From Dysidea avara (taxonomy: Eukaryota; Porifera; Demospongiae; Dictyoceratida; Dysideidae), in contig NC_089276.1 in assembly GCF_963678975.1 (NCBI RefSeq), positions 1,302,001 through 1,366,000 on the forward strand: a stretch of DNA of 64,000 nucleotides, given 5' to 3'. Of the stretch, positions 1 to 12,609 are shown in pieces (the first letter of the stretch is position 1; each line of letters starts with the position of its first letter). The notes under the pieces were generated by a model, which had not been told where the DNA came from, did not search any database, and saw only the letters and a list, made by a program, of their open reading frames with translations. Made by a program: the position numbers and the translations under genes.

Positions 1-100
1 ATTCAAAATCTTTGAAACTCAGGACAAAAATAGTATAAACACTACAAAATTGTTAATAGGCAACAATAATATTACAGTCTGGTAAATACAAACCACACAA

Positions 101-1015
101 TTACTGTGGCTGGCATAAGCCAACCCATACACCATCTGTAACCTGGTCCTTGTTATTTAGTCCTCCAATTACAACTATTTTGTTGCTAGGTAGACCAACC
201 ACAGCTGGGGCTCTTCTTTCAAATGGCATTTGACCAATGACATCCCATTTGTCACTGATCTTGTTGAACATGTGAATGTCACTAGTACCGGACACATTGC
301 TATCTTCTATCTTTGCTCCTCCCATCACCAGCACTTGTCTCCCTTGCATACTGACAGGAGCTGAACGAAGCCACAGAAAATCCTGGTGAGAAATCCACTT
401 CAACTGGCAACTGAACAAGGTGTCCAGTGAAGCAGTAAATACTGCCGGAGAGGCTTTACCATCTTGATCAATTCCTCCTAACAGGTAGAGTACATTGTCA
501 GCAATCACTGAATGTAGCCCATACTGTGGTAGTGGTAGTTGATCAGTAGTGTACCACTACTTGTTGATACTGTCAAACAGTTCGGTGGAAGGTATTATTT
601 CATAACATTTTTTCCCTTCAGTTAGACCTCCAACTATGATTAGAGTTCCTTGGTGACCAACAGCTGAGGCTTTAAATCTTGGCTTAGTCATCTTGGTGCA
701 GTACAGTTTTAACATATAGTTTTCTATCTTCTTGGTCACTTTTTGATCACTTGTTTGCCCTCCAGCAATAACCAACCAGTTGTTGAGGGTAGTCAAGACA
801 CACCAGCAGTGAGAAAGGTCAATTGAGGCACCCCATGAGTCTTTTCTGGGTTGTAAACCTCAAAGATGGATCTCCTTTTTGTCTGTTAATACCTCCTCCA
901 ACGTAGGTATTCCCTTCATGAAACACAGCGGTGTGGTATGCATGATTCTCTGGTGTAGGGGTCCCTCTTGCCAGTTGATGCTCACTGGTTCACTCACTAC
1001 ATCTGGTTCCTTTAT
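101..1015 (-). pseudogene. Kelch-repeat protein pseudogene
   Basis: The minus strand encodes kelch blades (VLYLLGG, VLVMGG, IVVIGG, LIIVGG, LVIAGG) that align with the intact paralogue at 32185-33222. The reading frame is broken in at least two ways. A CAG-to-TAG change stops translation near 555, where the paralogue reads NKQWYTT. Small deletions around 850-885 (7 nt and 1 nt relative to the paralogue) shift the frame before the first blades. The two surviving segments are 101-508 and 557-796. The paralogue's hydrophobic N-terminal segment is also poorly preserved. The kelch family forms beta-propellers used in protein interaction. This copy is very likely non-functional, though the C-terminal half is nearly identical to the intact copy, which implies recent loss. 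Confidence 0.85.
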
Positions 1016-1862
1016 AATAGTATTGTGAATTATGATAACTACAACGGAGTAGTTTTGCTGTACACATTCACATAATGCAAAACATTGATATGTCTAGATA
1101 AGCACGTGCATGCACACACACTACAAACATGAGTCACTGATTTAAAATGAAGGGAAGGTCTGAAAAAATTTTTAGTCCTGAAGATTGGTCCAGCCAGACC
1201 ATTTTGGTCAACTACAGTTAGCCCACCAGACAATTGTATCAGTTTTGTTTACCATTGCACATATGCATGGTTCAGCTTGGCTAACTTGTGCTGACTGCCA
1301 GACTCTATCTTATTAAGAATGCTATAAAAGAAAAAGTTGATAAATTTGACAAAATCCATCAAATGTTCATTATACAAGTTTGAGCAAATTGCAGTTTTAA
1401 AATAGTCCATGCTTTTGAGCAGTCAAAATCAAGCCTCAAAGTTATGCTTCAAATCAGATGCTATTTTGGTAGACTGTATCAATATTTTTCTGACTTGAAA
1501 TAGAATAGGTGGCTATGCTATTCATCTTTTTTTAAATTAACCGAGTACCAGTAAACATTATTACGCCTTTTCATATGAATTGCAAAATTCTTATTGTACC
1601 AATGTGCTTAATGATTCTGCCAGTCTATTATGTTCAAATTTGTACTGGTATATGTAATTGGCACAGGAGTCCTACAGACCTTCAACACTTGTGCTGTAGA
1701 GTCTAAATAAATAAAAGCACCAATTACCACAGGTCCACCAATAGCCTGACTCAAACTCAAATGGGATAGTGCTGCTTTCAGTGGTACATTAATTAGTTAT
1801 ATTGTTCTTTGGGTGGGAGGATCAAAGTGCTGCTGCACACTGTATTTTTTACTGTTTCAATT

Positions 1863-2529
1863 GGGTAGTTGGAAAAGGCGGATACGGTTGGACACGGACG
1901 CAGACACGGATATTTTCAAAATACACTTTTACATTTATAAAACAGTTATTTTTCATACCTAACGTTGTTTTTGCAGCAGCATTCCCTTCCAGACCCAAGT
2001 GTCAATCTTTTCATAGCACTTATCCATTTATAAGCACATATACGAAGGATAGACTAGCACTTTAAAGACCATATAGTGTTGTACACGTGTTGTAGAAACC
2101 TAATTCAGTGTCATAGAGGTTCAGCTGGCTTGTCCCAACCTAATCTCGTAGGCCCTTTCATTGAAATCCTCAACGCTTGGTATAAGCGCCTGCACCTTAT
2201 ACTAAAAGGCATAAGATTGTGGATTTGGCCTGCTAAGCTAAATTGCATGGGGCATACAAGCTAATCTCTATAATTATATAACTCTGTATTAGACTTTAGA
2301 GCATGTGTACAACACTATATGGTCTTGGGCATTCTGTGGAGTGCTGGTCTAGTCCTTTGCATGTGTGTTCTTATAAATGGATAAGTGCTATGACAAGATC
2401 GACGCCCTGGTCTGGAAGCAAAGACTGCTGTAAAAACAATGTTAGGTATGAAAAATAACTGTTATATAAATGTAAAAGTGCTTTTTGAAAATGTCCGTAT
2501 CGTGTCCGCATCCGTGTCTGATGTATTTA
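1863..2529. mobile_element. TIR/fold-back element inserted in the duplication
   Basis: Arms of about 220 bp are inverted copies: 1885-2110 against 2290-2515, both containing the string 'cttatccatttataa' or its complement. The ends carry GGACACGGACG-type sequence. The partner duplication lacks the whole block. AATT flanks both sides (1859-1862 and 2530-2533), a likely 4-bp target duplication. No transposase is visible. Confidence 0.75.
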
Positions 2530-3404
2530 AATTAGCTACATAACTGTACTGTATGGGTGATACAGTACAGTTACGCAGAAATAGATGCAAGGAATGTTAT
2601 TAAAACAACCCCATTCAGACAGTATGATTCATCATGTGTGTGAAATTGTAAATCACTAAAACTAGCCAAACTAATCTTACCAGTTAGTTCTGCATTGCCG
2701 TGAGTGCAACATGGAAAAATAGCACGAGAGCATGGGCAAGAGACTAATACAGTATTTGGCTTGAGACCATACCAGAGTGCTATTTTTCATATTGCACAAG
2801 CGTGGCCGTGGCAGTGCTTTAACTGGTTTCTGGTCATCTTTGTTCGGAGTGTTCATTTTGTAGACTCGAACCGTGTTGGTTTTCAGCCACCTGACAATTG
2901 GTAGTGTCTATATAGTACAAGTTTGGTCTTAAAACAAACAGCCGGATAACTTGAGGCAAATACAACACTTGGCTCCAGCCTCTCGACACATCCCCTCATG
3001 CAGTATTTTCCATACAAACGTGTGGCAGTGCTTTAACTATATATAACATACAGTAACAATGATTGGAGTGACTTAGTAAAAATTGCATTAGCCCAAACCA
3101 CTTTTAGTTAGGGAAGACCAACTTTGGATGTTAAAAATACACAGCAAAACTCATACTATACCAAGATGGATCCACACTGTATTTTAAAATCAGAGTCGGG
3201 ACCACTTGATGAAATACTGAGACATGATTGGATCAAAAGTTCCAACACTATCCCATGCAGCACCACTTGGGATTGGGAACACTACAAGTAGTTGCAAACA
3301 CAGGTGATTCCCCCTATACACCGTTCATGTTCTAGTTGTCACTGTCAATATACTATGGTCAATTCTGGCAGTGTGGGCCTCACTGCATATTTAGGACATG
3401 CGAA

Positions 3405-4100
3405 GGCATAGATACTAGAATACATAATGGATTGGAAACGCAATACGTTTTACGTTTACGGGCTTGATATGGTCATGTGATGACATTTATGGGGTACAGC
3501 AGCATTTTCAATAGGCACATAAATTTTTGTTGTTCGCCCTGAGTTTTCTCGAAAACAGGTATCTTGTTTACTTCATTCATATATTTATTTGCACTCTCGA
3601 AGGTACGAACTTTTCATTAGTGTAGCATGTAATGCTAGACTCGTTTTCACAAAGTCAGGAAAACCCCCACAGCAACTTCCGTCATGTAGCCATTCTTTTG
3701 CTTCGCTTATGGAAAGTAACTGCTGTACAGTGCTAAAAATAATTATGTGCACTCATTACGATGTGGTGAAACTGTTCAGCACTTCTAGAACTTTATATGT
3801 AGTATGCCCTATGCACTAAAACCTCCACACTAGTTTTTGAACACAAATTTTGCATTCTTTTCTTTTCCTTCACATCTTTGTTTGTACGAAACGACTAACC
3901 TTCAGTCACAAACCAATAAATAGCTGAATCCTTTAGCAATAATTTGATGCTTTATAAAGCCTGAAATAACAGTCTCAGTGTTAAGAACAACTGCAGTTTG
4001 TACACTTGGTAACGTTGCCATAAATCACATGACCGTATCAAGCTGTAACCGTAAAATGTATCGCATTTCCAATCCATTATGTATTCTAGTACCTATGGTT
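3405..4100. repeat. TIR element, ~85 bp inverted ends
   Basis: The sequence around 3405-3490 (ACTAGAATACATAATGGATT and onward) returns as its reverse complement at 4012-4100. The interior has no convincing coding sequence. The flanking stretch 3080-3404 shows nothing I can name. Confidence 0.7.
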
Positions 4101-4430
4101 AAAGCTTGACAACAGCTGCACGTTTATAATTACTAGTTTTGGTATGCAATGAAACAAAGCTTAATCTATACAATATTATTGTAGTTGCCTGTTCATTGTA
4201 CACTAAAATGCTTGTGAGTTACAGGGTCTTGTTCTGCTATACAGTAGAAATGAAGTTTATCATCATCACTTCTTTGTGCACAGAGAAAAACATATGTATG
4301 TATAGGGAAGGCACTGTATTTGCTTGTTCATAGTGAAGTGAACCAACACCTATATTTGTAGCCTATTTCAGATATGTGCTACGGATGATCAAAATTTATT
4401 TGCCATAAAGTAACTGTATGCTATAACAAA

Positions 4431-4760
4431 AAACTAAACAAACTAGTATATTAAAAATTATTACTTTTTAAAATGAAGTAGAGTATAGCATTACAGCATA
4501 GTTCAGTGAGAAAATCCCTACTTTGGCATTGAACAAAACAATTGTTATAACATGCCAATGTACGGATTTTCTATGCTGTAATGTTATCATCCATCTCTTG
4601 TTTCAGTGCTTTTATTACTTATTATGATTAAAGTACCTGGTAAAGGCAGAGCCTGTATACCAGAAGGCCTTATAAAGGCCTAAGATGTTTATATTAACTG
4701 CACTTGGATTCCTACTTCATTTTTAAATTTATATACAGTGTAATTATTTAATATCATAAC
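4431..4760. repeat. Diverged palindromic element
   Basis: The ends AAAATGAAGTAG (about 4473) and CTACTTCATTTT (about 4712) are inverted. The element resembles a diverged relative of the clean hairpin at 14289-14607, with which it shares AACAAACTAGTATAT at its edge. A half copy occurs at 43300-43430. Confidence 0.5.
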
Positions 4761-5250
4761 CTAAACCCTTTCATGTGTGCACTCAAAACTTGAGTATAGT
4801 AAACAAGTTCCCACTTTTAAATATGATACTAAAAACTTGTCTATATAGAGCAGCTACACACATACAATGTTGATGAGGTGGAATATAATCTACTAGAGGT
4901 GTACCAATAAGGATTTTTCAGTTGTACTGATATCCAATTAATCTGTACCTAAAAGAGCCGATACTGATTATACCGATCCGATTATTGTATATATAATCTG
5001 TAAAGTGTAAAATAGAATTACAGGTGTATAGCTTCTGCATGATGCATATTCTAATGATTTTTAGAGAAAACAGAAGTGATGTAACTATAAGGCACAGCTA
5101 TACCTGGTTACCTTTGGTTGGTGTGGCCTCTAATACACAACCCAGACAATTAGGCACTACAAATATTTTAATTCATGCTCCCTTGTCCAGATTACTCTGT
5201 GTTTTGATTAGTTATCAAGATGGCTACTATACACAGATTATCAGTTTACA

Positions 5251-6385
5251 GGGGCTGATCCAGGGGGGGGGGGTGGATAGGGTGGCTAGCCACCCCCCCC
5301 CTGAGGGTGGCTAATGATTAGTATCCATTACCCTGTTATTTTGTTTTAATCCTTTTTTGTATCTTCTTTTCTGTACTGTTTGCTTGTACATACATAGCCA
5401 TATACATTATGTAATTTTTCATTCTTGCATGCACATGTATATAGTCTTTTACAAAACCAAGGTAATCAAATCTAATCATACAGAATAGAAGGACTGCAGA
5501 TTTTCCTTGGATGTTTTCTTTTGAAAGCTTCACAAATATTATCAATATTTAGTGGAATGTCAAAGCTATGAATTGCAGGGGCGTAGCCAGGATTTTTTGA
5601 AGGGGGGTTCCAGCACCAGCATTGAGTTACCAGAAGCAGGGGTCTGGGGGCTGCAGCCTCTGAGAGACTTTCAATATTCTAATGAATCAAAACTCAGCAA
5701 ATTGCTATGTTTTATGCAAAAAGTACATTAATTGTGATGCATATAAGTGCCCCGTGATGAAGGTAGTACTAGATAAAGCCACCTAGTCGAAACAGACAGC
5801 ATAATACATAGAGACACATAGTAATCTGTAAGTGATAGTTATCTCACTGGTATAGGAACCATGAATCCACTGATACAAATGTCATGAGACTTACAATCAA
5901 AACATTATAACTATATAAATATGCATAGCTAACATGAATTCATTTTACATAACACAGGTGATAAATTACTGGAGCTCTATATCTTTAAACACTGCACACC
6001 AAAGCTATAAGGTCATGCTAAGTTTTTCATTTAATGTTAGAATGTCTGAAAAACTTCATATGGACATGGATATATTTACTTGCATGTTCTATTAGAGTAT
6101 ACCTGACTGCTCTATTAGAGTATATTGATCTTTTTAACAGGCCTAGGGCTCATGTTACCTCTGTAAATCCTTCCCTGAGAGATGAATGCAAGCTTTATCA
6201 ATTGTTGTGCTGTGCCATTACACTATATTACTCACTCATTTTGTCCTGCCACACTAAATGGTGTGTTAGGATCCTGCTTGCAGAAGTCAAAATTTTATGG
6301 GGGAGTTCCTGAACCCCCCCTCCCTACGCCCCTGAATTTCCAAAGCTCCTAGCCACTCCCCTCTAAATAATCCTGGATCAGCGTC
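5251..6385. mobile_element. Nested TIR element (second level)
   Basis: GCTGATCCAGG at 5254-5264 is inverted as CCTGGATCAGC at 6372-6382. A long G run and its complementary C run follow inside the left end (about 5261-5300). It lies inside the 4894-6752 hAT-like element and itself contains a third element. Confidence 0.65.
5576..6334. mobile_element. Nested TIR element (third level)
   Basis: CAGGGGCGTAGCCAGG at 5576 faces CTACGCCCCTG at 6334, followed inside by GGGGGGTTCC and its inverted counterpart. It includes one copy of the dispersed 26-bp motif (6105-6130) and a half copy at 6084-6102. Short reading frames here look fortuitous. Confidence 0.65.
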
Positions 6386-6999
6386 TGGTTTAGCTCTCCT
6401 GTGGTGTAGTTCTTTATTGTTAAAGTGTAACAGCTACCGTTTTCAGAAGATCTGGGTAAGAACATTTTAACACAAATAGCAGTACTTACACAAGCAGTCG
6501 TATCGTTTCTCGTAACTTAGCACTTCAGTTTATGGAATAGTATATGGAGAGGCTTTCTATTTGCTTGTAGTGAGCAAAAAGGCTTTTCATTGTAGCAAAT
6601 AATGGCACTCATATTGCCATGCAAACTATCGGCAGCGATATCGGTTCTCAGAGCGTTTGTGCTGATTACGAGCCCGGCCGATTACCGATATGGTAGAAGT
6701 TGCCATATCGGCAACCGATCCGATCACCGATCCGATTATTGGTGCATCTCTAATATCTACCTGTCTGTACCTGAGGATTCCTTGTTGCTGGCAAAGTTTG
6801 TGTGTATGATCGCTTTATATGAGACTGAGTATCAGGAGTTAGGTCACTAGCTGATTGAACATTCTACACAACACAATTAAAGAATCACCAGGTAAATTGC
6901 TGCTGCCATGAGTTCAATAATTTACTTTTCTAACACCCCATTCACATTATCCCATCATGTTTTCAAACTGGATTATTTAATCGTATCCAATATGAGCTG

Positions 7000-7205
7000 T
7001 ATTAGAGTATCTCAAGTCAGCCTACCAAAGTGCGTGGATACTATTCCATTATAACTACAGCTTGTCCTAAATAGGGTGTTATCATCGTGGTCTTGATTGA
7101 TATATTAGAGTATCTTGAGTCAGTGTGTGGTCACTATTCCATTATAAAGACAGATAACCCTAAAAGGGTGTGGTTATTGTGGCCTCGATCAATAGATTGT
7201 TAATG
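7000..7205 (+). repeat. Two ~100-bp tandem repeats
   Basis: Both units begin with a variant of the dispersed motif (ATTAGAGTATCT) and contain ACTATTCCATTATAA, followed by a TAAAAGGGTGT- or TAAATAGGGTGT-like block. Divergence is moderate. The stretch up to 7340 holds nothing further I recognise. Confidence 0.6.
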
Positions 7206-7341
7206 GGTGTAGAACAAAGAATGAGCATGATCTTGTGTCCTATTATGAAGATACAGGTACCTACCAGGTATCCAGTACCTCCGTACATTGGCGTAGTCTA
7301 ATAACAAGTAATAAGCACCTTAAATAATTAATGCTACTGAT

Positions 7342-7442
7342 ATGGTTTTGTTGCACGAAGAAGACAGAGGATTGAAGATAAAAGGAAAGACAAGGTACAG
7401 AGGGCACATACTTGTTGGAACCTTAAAAGGAACATCCCACTG
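7342..7442 (+). CDS. Exon-like segment of an unrecognised repeated gene
   Basis: An open frame starts at an ATG and runs 33 codons (MVLLHEEDRGLKIKG... ending GTLKGTSH) to a strong splice donor, TG|GTGAGT, at 7443. A diverged inverted copy at 12978-12870 keeps the block LKIKGKTR.R..IL.GT.KGTSH and the GTGAGT donor, although its frame is shifted by 8 nt. Conservation of both peptide and donor in a second copy is the reason to call it coding. I do not recognise the family. It may be the first exon of a transposon-borne gene. Exons downstream are not identified; the nearest coding relic is the pseudogene at 8060. Confidence 0.4.
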
Positions 7443-8059
7443 GTGAGTTTGTTATTGTGGCATAAAATGGTGGCCGTGTGTTGCTTTGTTTGGCCTCTAG
7501 GCTTGCAACTGTGGTCAGGCAGTGAGGCACTAAATTCTGACTTTCAATGATTTAAAAAAAAAATTCTATATCCGACTGCCTGTAAGTGTTTCCTTGTTTT
7601 TAATGTTACATTTGATGTAATACTATTCTGTAAAGGTGATTTTCATTACATAAGATGTTTCTAGGCTGGTTTTTAAAGGCGGCAACAATAATTTGATTTA
7701 TGAGAATGTCAGCCATTAAAATGTAGTACATTTCTTATGTCCATATGCCTTGATTCATCGATATATCACAATACACGATATATTGTTATAACCTAATTTC
7801 CTATCTGTCACAGGCACACTAAATATAGTTATGTTACTACACGCGAGTAACAGCTGTTAATAGAGCCATTAATGAGTTGAACTGAGGTTAAGTGTGACAA
7901 AGTCACCTAAGCTAGAACAGACGTGGCCATAACAATTGGGGCATTAGGGGAATACTACTTCTAAACATAGCACTTGTGGAGATTATACAGGTATAAATAC
8001 AGCTTACTCAGGCAGAAAAAAAACAAAAAAAAACAGCGAAGGTACAACGGCTATTGGAG

Positions 8060-8616
8060 GCAAAATAACAATTACTACTATATACTGAGATTCTGGAAGA
8101 ACTACAGTCGTGTAAAAAAAAGAGATGGAGACAACAAAGAAATTTTTTATTTATAAATAGAATAGAAGTTATAGGTGAGAGAGATGAGCAACAAGGTCAG
8201 CAAACATGAATTCCAGACTACTTTACCTTAATCCAAAATGACAACAATGATGACACAATGGATGATGATGATGACAATCATGATCATAATAGTGAAACCA
8301 TATCCCAATCATCAGCTTCAGTCCAACCATCATTGTCACTATCATGAAATAAAGTTCAACGACAAGTAATGAAGAAAATCCATGATCATGTTTTACCATC
8401 ACTGTTATGTCAAGAAGGGTGGAGGAAAGTCGTTGATAAAGATGACAAAAAATACCTATTGAGAGAAGTTGATAAAGTCAAGATGAAGTAAATGACATAC
8501 AAAGTGAACTCCAAAACAAATTCTCTCTTATCTAGTCCATTACTCTATCACTGGATGAGCTGTCAATGAGAGAACCAAGCATGAGGCAGACTACGCTAGA
8601 TTTCCAGACACAGTGA
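8060..8616 (+). pseudogene. Decayed relative of the acidic 262-residue gene
   Basis: Translated pieces match the protein at 15727-16515 in order. DGDNKEIFYL corresponds to GGDNTEFFYL. HDHVLPSLLCQEGWRKVVDKD corresponds to the HKVILPSLLGQDGW.KVYDKD block. The NSLLSSPLLY and QTTLDF pieces correspond to NSLLSKPFLY and QRTLDYY. Several stops and frameshifts separate the pieces. It ends at the TGA 8614-8616. It lies just upstream of the LINE at 8.7 kb. The function is unknown in either copy. Confidence 0.75.
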
Positions 8617-8689
8617 GAAGGTAGAGTTACTTGAGAGAGATAGGGAGAGATAAGTGTGTGTGTGTGGGGGGAGGGGGGGGATCCGTGCT

Positions 8690-11600
8690 TTTAAGTGCGA
8701 TAGTCAGCAAACTTACCCGTAGTGATCCCTGGTAATGCGACCAAACAGTCAAGAACAGTTTTGTTCTGGTGAATTGCTGACTATTATGATCCCCTCTGCA
8801 GGTTCGCACCATGTGGTGCAGACCAGGTCAGACTTGCACGTAACCCATCTTGGTGTTGCGAGCCAGGTTGGAGTACCTCAGCACAAGAGAGTATGCAAGA
8901 AGCGTAGTGGCTCTTTTCACCTGCGCCACTGTAATAACTATTTGTTTGTAGCGACATGGAACGTCCGATCTTTAGAGAAATGCGTTGGGGATACAAAAAT
9001 ACGTGGGGTGACTAAGTCAGTCACTTCACATCCTGATTTCCCTGTTGACTGAAATTGAACTTGTTGGTGCAAGAATTACAACGATATGAGATTACTATTG
9101 CTGGAATACAGGAGACAAAGTGGTTTGGATGTGATGTTTGGCCTGCTGGTGATGGTTGGTGTTTCCTTCACTCTGGTAGGCAGTTACTATCTTCTGGAGA
9201 GGTAGCTCAGCGTGGTGAAGGTGTGGGAATTCTATTAAATCCACAGGGCGTTGAGGCTTGGCATGCAGCTGGTGATTCTTGACATGCTGTATCATCTAGG
9301 ATTGTTGTTGCTCGATTGAAACTTGTGTCTGCTGGGCAACGACAAGTGGGTGGTCACCGATGCTGTGCTAACCTATTCTTCACAGTTATCAGTGTGTATG
9401 CTCTAACTTTTTTAGGGCAACTCGAAATATCAAAGAGAAATTCTGGAGTGATCTTCAAAGATGTTTGGCTGCTGTACCTGTTTTCGATGAGCTATTGATA
9501 CTGGGTGACTTCAATGCGAGAGTGGGAGCTGTCGTAGAGCTGGTGAGGAATTGTGGAGTGCTGGCTTAGAGATGAGGAATCAGGCTGGAGAGGACTTTCT
9601 AGGGTTTTGTGAAATCAATCAGTTGTCTATCATGAACACATGGTTTCAGAAGTCAAAGCAGAAGTATGGTACTTGGATGTACCCTGGTACTAGGTGCAGC
9701 AGCATGATTGATTTTGTGGTTGTATATAATGGTCACAGGTGATCGTCGTTTTTTTTTTTTGATACACAAGTGATGAGGGAAGCTTCATGCTGGTCAGACC
9801 ATCAGTTAGTGAGGGCTAGGTTGAGCTTTTATTTACAAAACAACAAAGTTAAACACTTGGGGAGGAAACACCCACTTGCTGTGCACACTTTGGTTAGTGA
9901 AGCAGTTAGAAAGCAATACCAGAAGGTGTTGACTGAGAAGGTGAGTCGTGTAAGTTGTTGTGATGAGGCTGCTGAGACTTGTTAGTCTAACTTCCAAGTC
10001 ATCGCTATTGGAGGCTGCTGAGGAGCTTTTTGGATATAGAAGGAGGAGCAACCTGACTGGTTTAGAGAGAGTGCTAATGTGTTGATACCATTGATAGATG
10101 CAAAAAATGCTTGTAGGAGATGGTTATTAGAGAATGATATACCATCATTAAGGAGAGAATTTCGAAGAAGTCAACATGTTGTCAAGGCTGCTGTGGATAA
10201 CGCTAGGGAGGAGTACTAGATTCTTAAGATGACAGAACAGGCAGAATCTGCAATGAAGAAGGGATGTGTCCAGTGGGAGTGCATGAAGAAACTACAGCTT
10301 GTGTATGGTGGGCGCAAGCCAGTACGAGTTACGACTATAGTGGATGAAAAAGGTAATGCGTTATCTAGTCCTGCTGATATTAAGATGGCAGCAGCATTTT
10401 CTTAAGGTTCTTATTGTGCCTAGCACATTCCAGGTGGAAGGTTTGAACTCTATGGAACAGTTACCTTAAGGGATCATCTAGATGAGACTCCCAGCTCTGA
10501 AGAAGTGCAAGCTGCCCTTGGCCAACTTAAACGTCATAAGGCTGGTGGAGAACCGGGCATATTGCCTGAATTGCTGATGTGTGGAGGCCTGATCCTTGTT
10601 GAGCAGTTGTGTAAGCTATTTAAATCTATATGGAGTGATAGTTGTTGAAGACTGGCTAATGCTTTAATTGTTCCAATACCTAAGGGTAATTTGAAGTTAT
10701 GTGATAACTGGAGAGGGATCAGTCTACTAGATGTGGTGGGGAAGGTGTTGGATAGAATTGTTCAAGATAGACTTAAGATTGTAGCAGAGGAAGTTTTCAG
10801 GTAAGGACCTTACAGCTCCAGTTAATGTGTGTAATGGTTTGCATCAGGGGTGTACAATGGCCCCTGTGCTGTTCAGTTTGTATTTCAGAGCAGTAGTGGA
10901 TGACTGGAGAAGCAAATTTTCTACAGCTGGAGTGGAATTCAAGTATAAGCCGTAAATTGATAGGAGACAGGACATCCAAGACTCGATTGTTGAGTAATAT
11001 TATTACTGAGATGGAATTTGCGGATGATGCTGCATTGTATGCTACATCTGATGAGAACTTTGTGTCCGTGGCTCGGTCCTTTGTGGAAATAGCAGGTTAT
11101 TGGGGCCTTACAGTTAGTTTAATGAAGACCACAGGGGTGAAGATTGGAGATACCCCTAGTAGTTTTGTAAATGGTGTGCCGGTAGCGGATCAGTCAGTGG
11201 AAATAGTGAAGGAGTTTCCCTATCTTGGTAGCGTCATAACTGATGATGGTGAGGTAACAAGTGATGTAAGAACTAGAATAACAAAAGCGGCCAGTATGTT
11301 TGGTTGTCTGAAAGATTCTGTTTTTGTGAATCCCCATTTATCTGTTACAGTGAAGAAAGCTGTTTATAAGGCTGTTGTCCTGGCTACCTTACTCTATGGC
11401 TCAGAGTGCTGGGCTGTTAAGGCTACTGCAGTGCATCATCTAGAGACATTTCATCATCATTGTGTAAGATGTATTATGGGTGTAACGTGTCACCAGCAGT
11501 GGTGTGAATGCATCACTACTGAACAGCTGCTTAGTGAGTTTGGGATGGCAGAGAGTTTGAAATGTCTACTAATGGAAAGACCAATGAAGTGGCCGGGGCA

Positions 11601-11990
11601 CGTGTGCAGAATGGATGATTCTCATCATCCTAAGCAATTATTGTTTGGAGAATTAGTTAAGCCCCAGCCTTTCCATGGACCAAAGCAGCGTTGGAGAGAT
11701 GTTATTGCTGCAGACCTGAAGACACTTGATGTACCACTTAGGATGTGTATGACTTGACAAGGAATTGAGACAGCTGGTACCATCTATATTCTACCAAACT
11801 CTCTGGCCTAACAGTTACTAGACATCAAGGAATACAACGTGCCAACAACAACTTTGTCTGTGGATGTAGACATTCTTTTCGTCATAAAAGAGACTTATCT
11901 CGACATTTAATTTTTGCAGAAGCAAGCAACCAACCAACAGTAGATACGCATACTCTGTCCAGTTAAGTTGAGCTTTCCAAGGACAAGCTA
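8690..11990 (+). mobile_element. Degraded APE-endonuclease LINE retrotransposon
   Basis: Domains appear in the order expected for a non-LTR element with an apurinic-type endonuclease. ATWNVRSLE (about 8955) and IQETKWFG (about 9108) come from the endonuclease N-terminus. GDFNARVG (about 9500) and WSDHQLVRARL (about 9800) come from its C-terminus. RT fingers (LANALIVPIPKG, NWRGISLLD, about 10650-10730) are followed by the FADD palm motif and thumb. The C-terminus has a C2H2-like FVCGCRHSFRHKRDLSRH near 11850. Many stops and frameshifts break the frame. About 100 residues of RT palm, including the first catalytic Asp region, are missing at about 10800. The piece is dead. Confidence 0.85.
10900..11757 (+). 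pseudogene. LINE reverse transcriptase, C-terminal part
   Basis: This is the longest open part of the LINE. EFADDAALY (about residues 38-46) is the RT catalytic box. It is followed by FPYLGSVITDDG, LLYGSECWAV and the PMKWPGHVCRMDD region, all typical of the thumb and connection of endonuclease-encoding LINEs. The upstream frame (NGLHQGCTMAPVLFSLYF) joins it through a stop near 10952. It lacks the first catalytic Asp because of the deletion at about 10800, so it cannot be an active polymerase. Confidence 0.85.
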
Positions 11991-12042
11991 TCATCTCATG
12001 ATGGGCTTTTCAAGGTTCAAGGTGTATGTGTATGTGAGTATT

Positions 12043-12290
<248 letters not shown>

Positions 12291-12609
12291 ACACATGCTG
12301 TTTCAATTGACAATTACCGAGTGTAATATGCAAAGTGTTACATTACATTTATTACTGTGCAGCAATCAGTACAGATTATAATGCACAGTTGCACTCTATG
12401 TACTTATTTATTTAAATTATTATAAAAGTGATCAAGGGATGGGAAGTTAGTTACAAAATACAGTAAAGTGTTTCAAATTTGGATCCCAGTGGAACAAAAA
12501 GGAAAACTTAAAAAAGCCATTTCTTGTGGGTAATTGAGTGAAACATCCTATAAAAAAATCAGCTATAATTGAATCAAACAATACGGTAGTACTGTTTAAG
12601 TAGGGATCA

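Larger units (their letters stand above)
1..3080. repeat. Left copy of a segmental duplication
   Basis: The first bases of the window match 32086 onward almost base for base. The match continues, interrupted by insertions, to about 3080 here and 38445 in the partner. Shared landmarks are the kelch coding region, the block at 1500-1640 against 37113-37250, and the block at 2530-2700 against 37620-37770. This copy carries a TIR element (1863-2529) and a short tail-like insert with AATAAATAAA (about 1664-1712) that are absent from the partner. The partner carries an expanded (CA)n tract and a 3.3 kb fold-back element that are absent here. The left edge lies outside the window. Apart from the kelch pseudogene I see no gene in this copy. 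Confidence 0.85.
4894..6752. mobile_element. hAT-like non-autonomous transposon, empty site known
   Basis: The ends are TAGAGGTGTACCAATAA and, inverted, TAGAGATGCACCAATAA, a TIR style typical of hAT elements. The flanks TAATCTAC (4886-4893) and ATATCTAC (6753-6760) fit an 8-bp target duplication with one or two changes. The paralogous segment at 43310-43810 runs straight through the site with no insertion, so this is a real insertion. About 1.1 kb of it is nested elements. No transposase reading frame is visible. Confidence 0.75.

Noticed and set aside
101-1015. Stop-codon reassignment, because kelch copy 1 and the kinase both have TAG where CAG is expected
   Set aside because: The kelch copy also has frameshifts and intact genes here end at ordinary TAG and TAA codons, so simple decay explains it.
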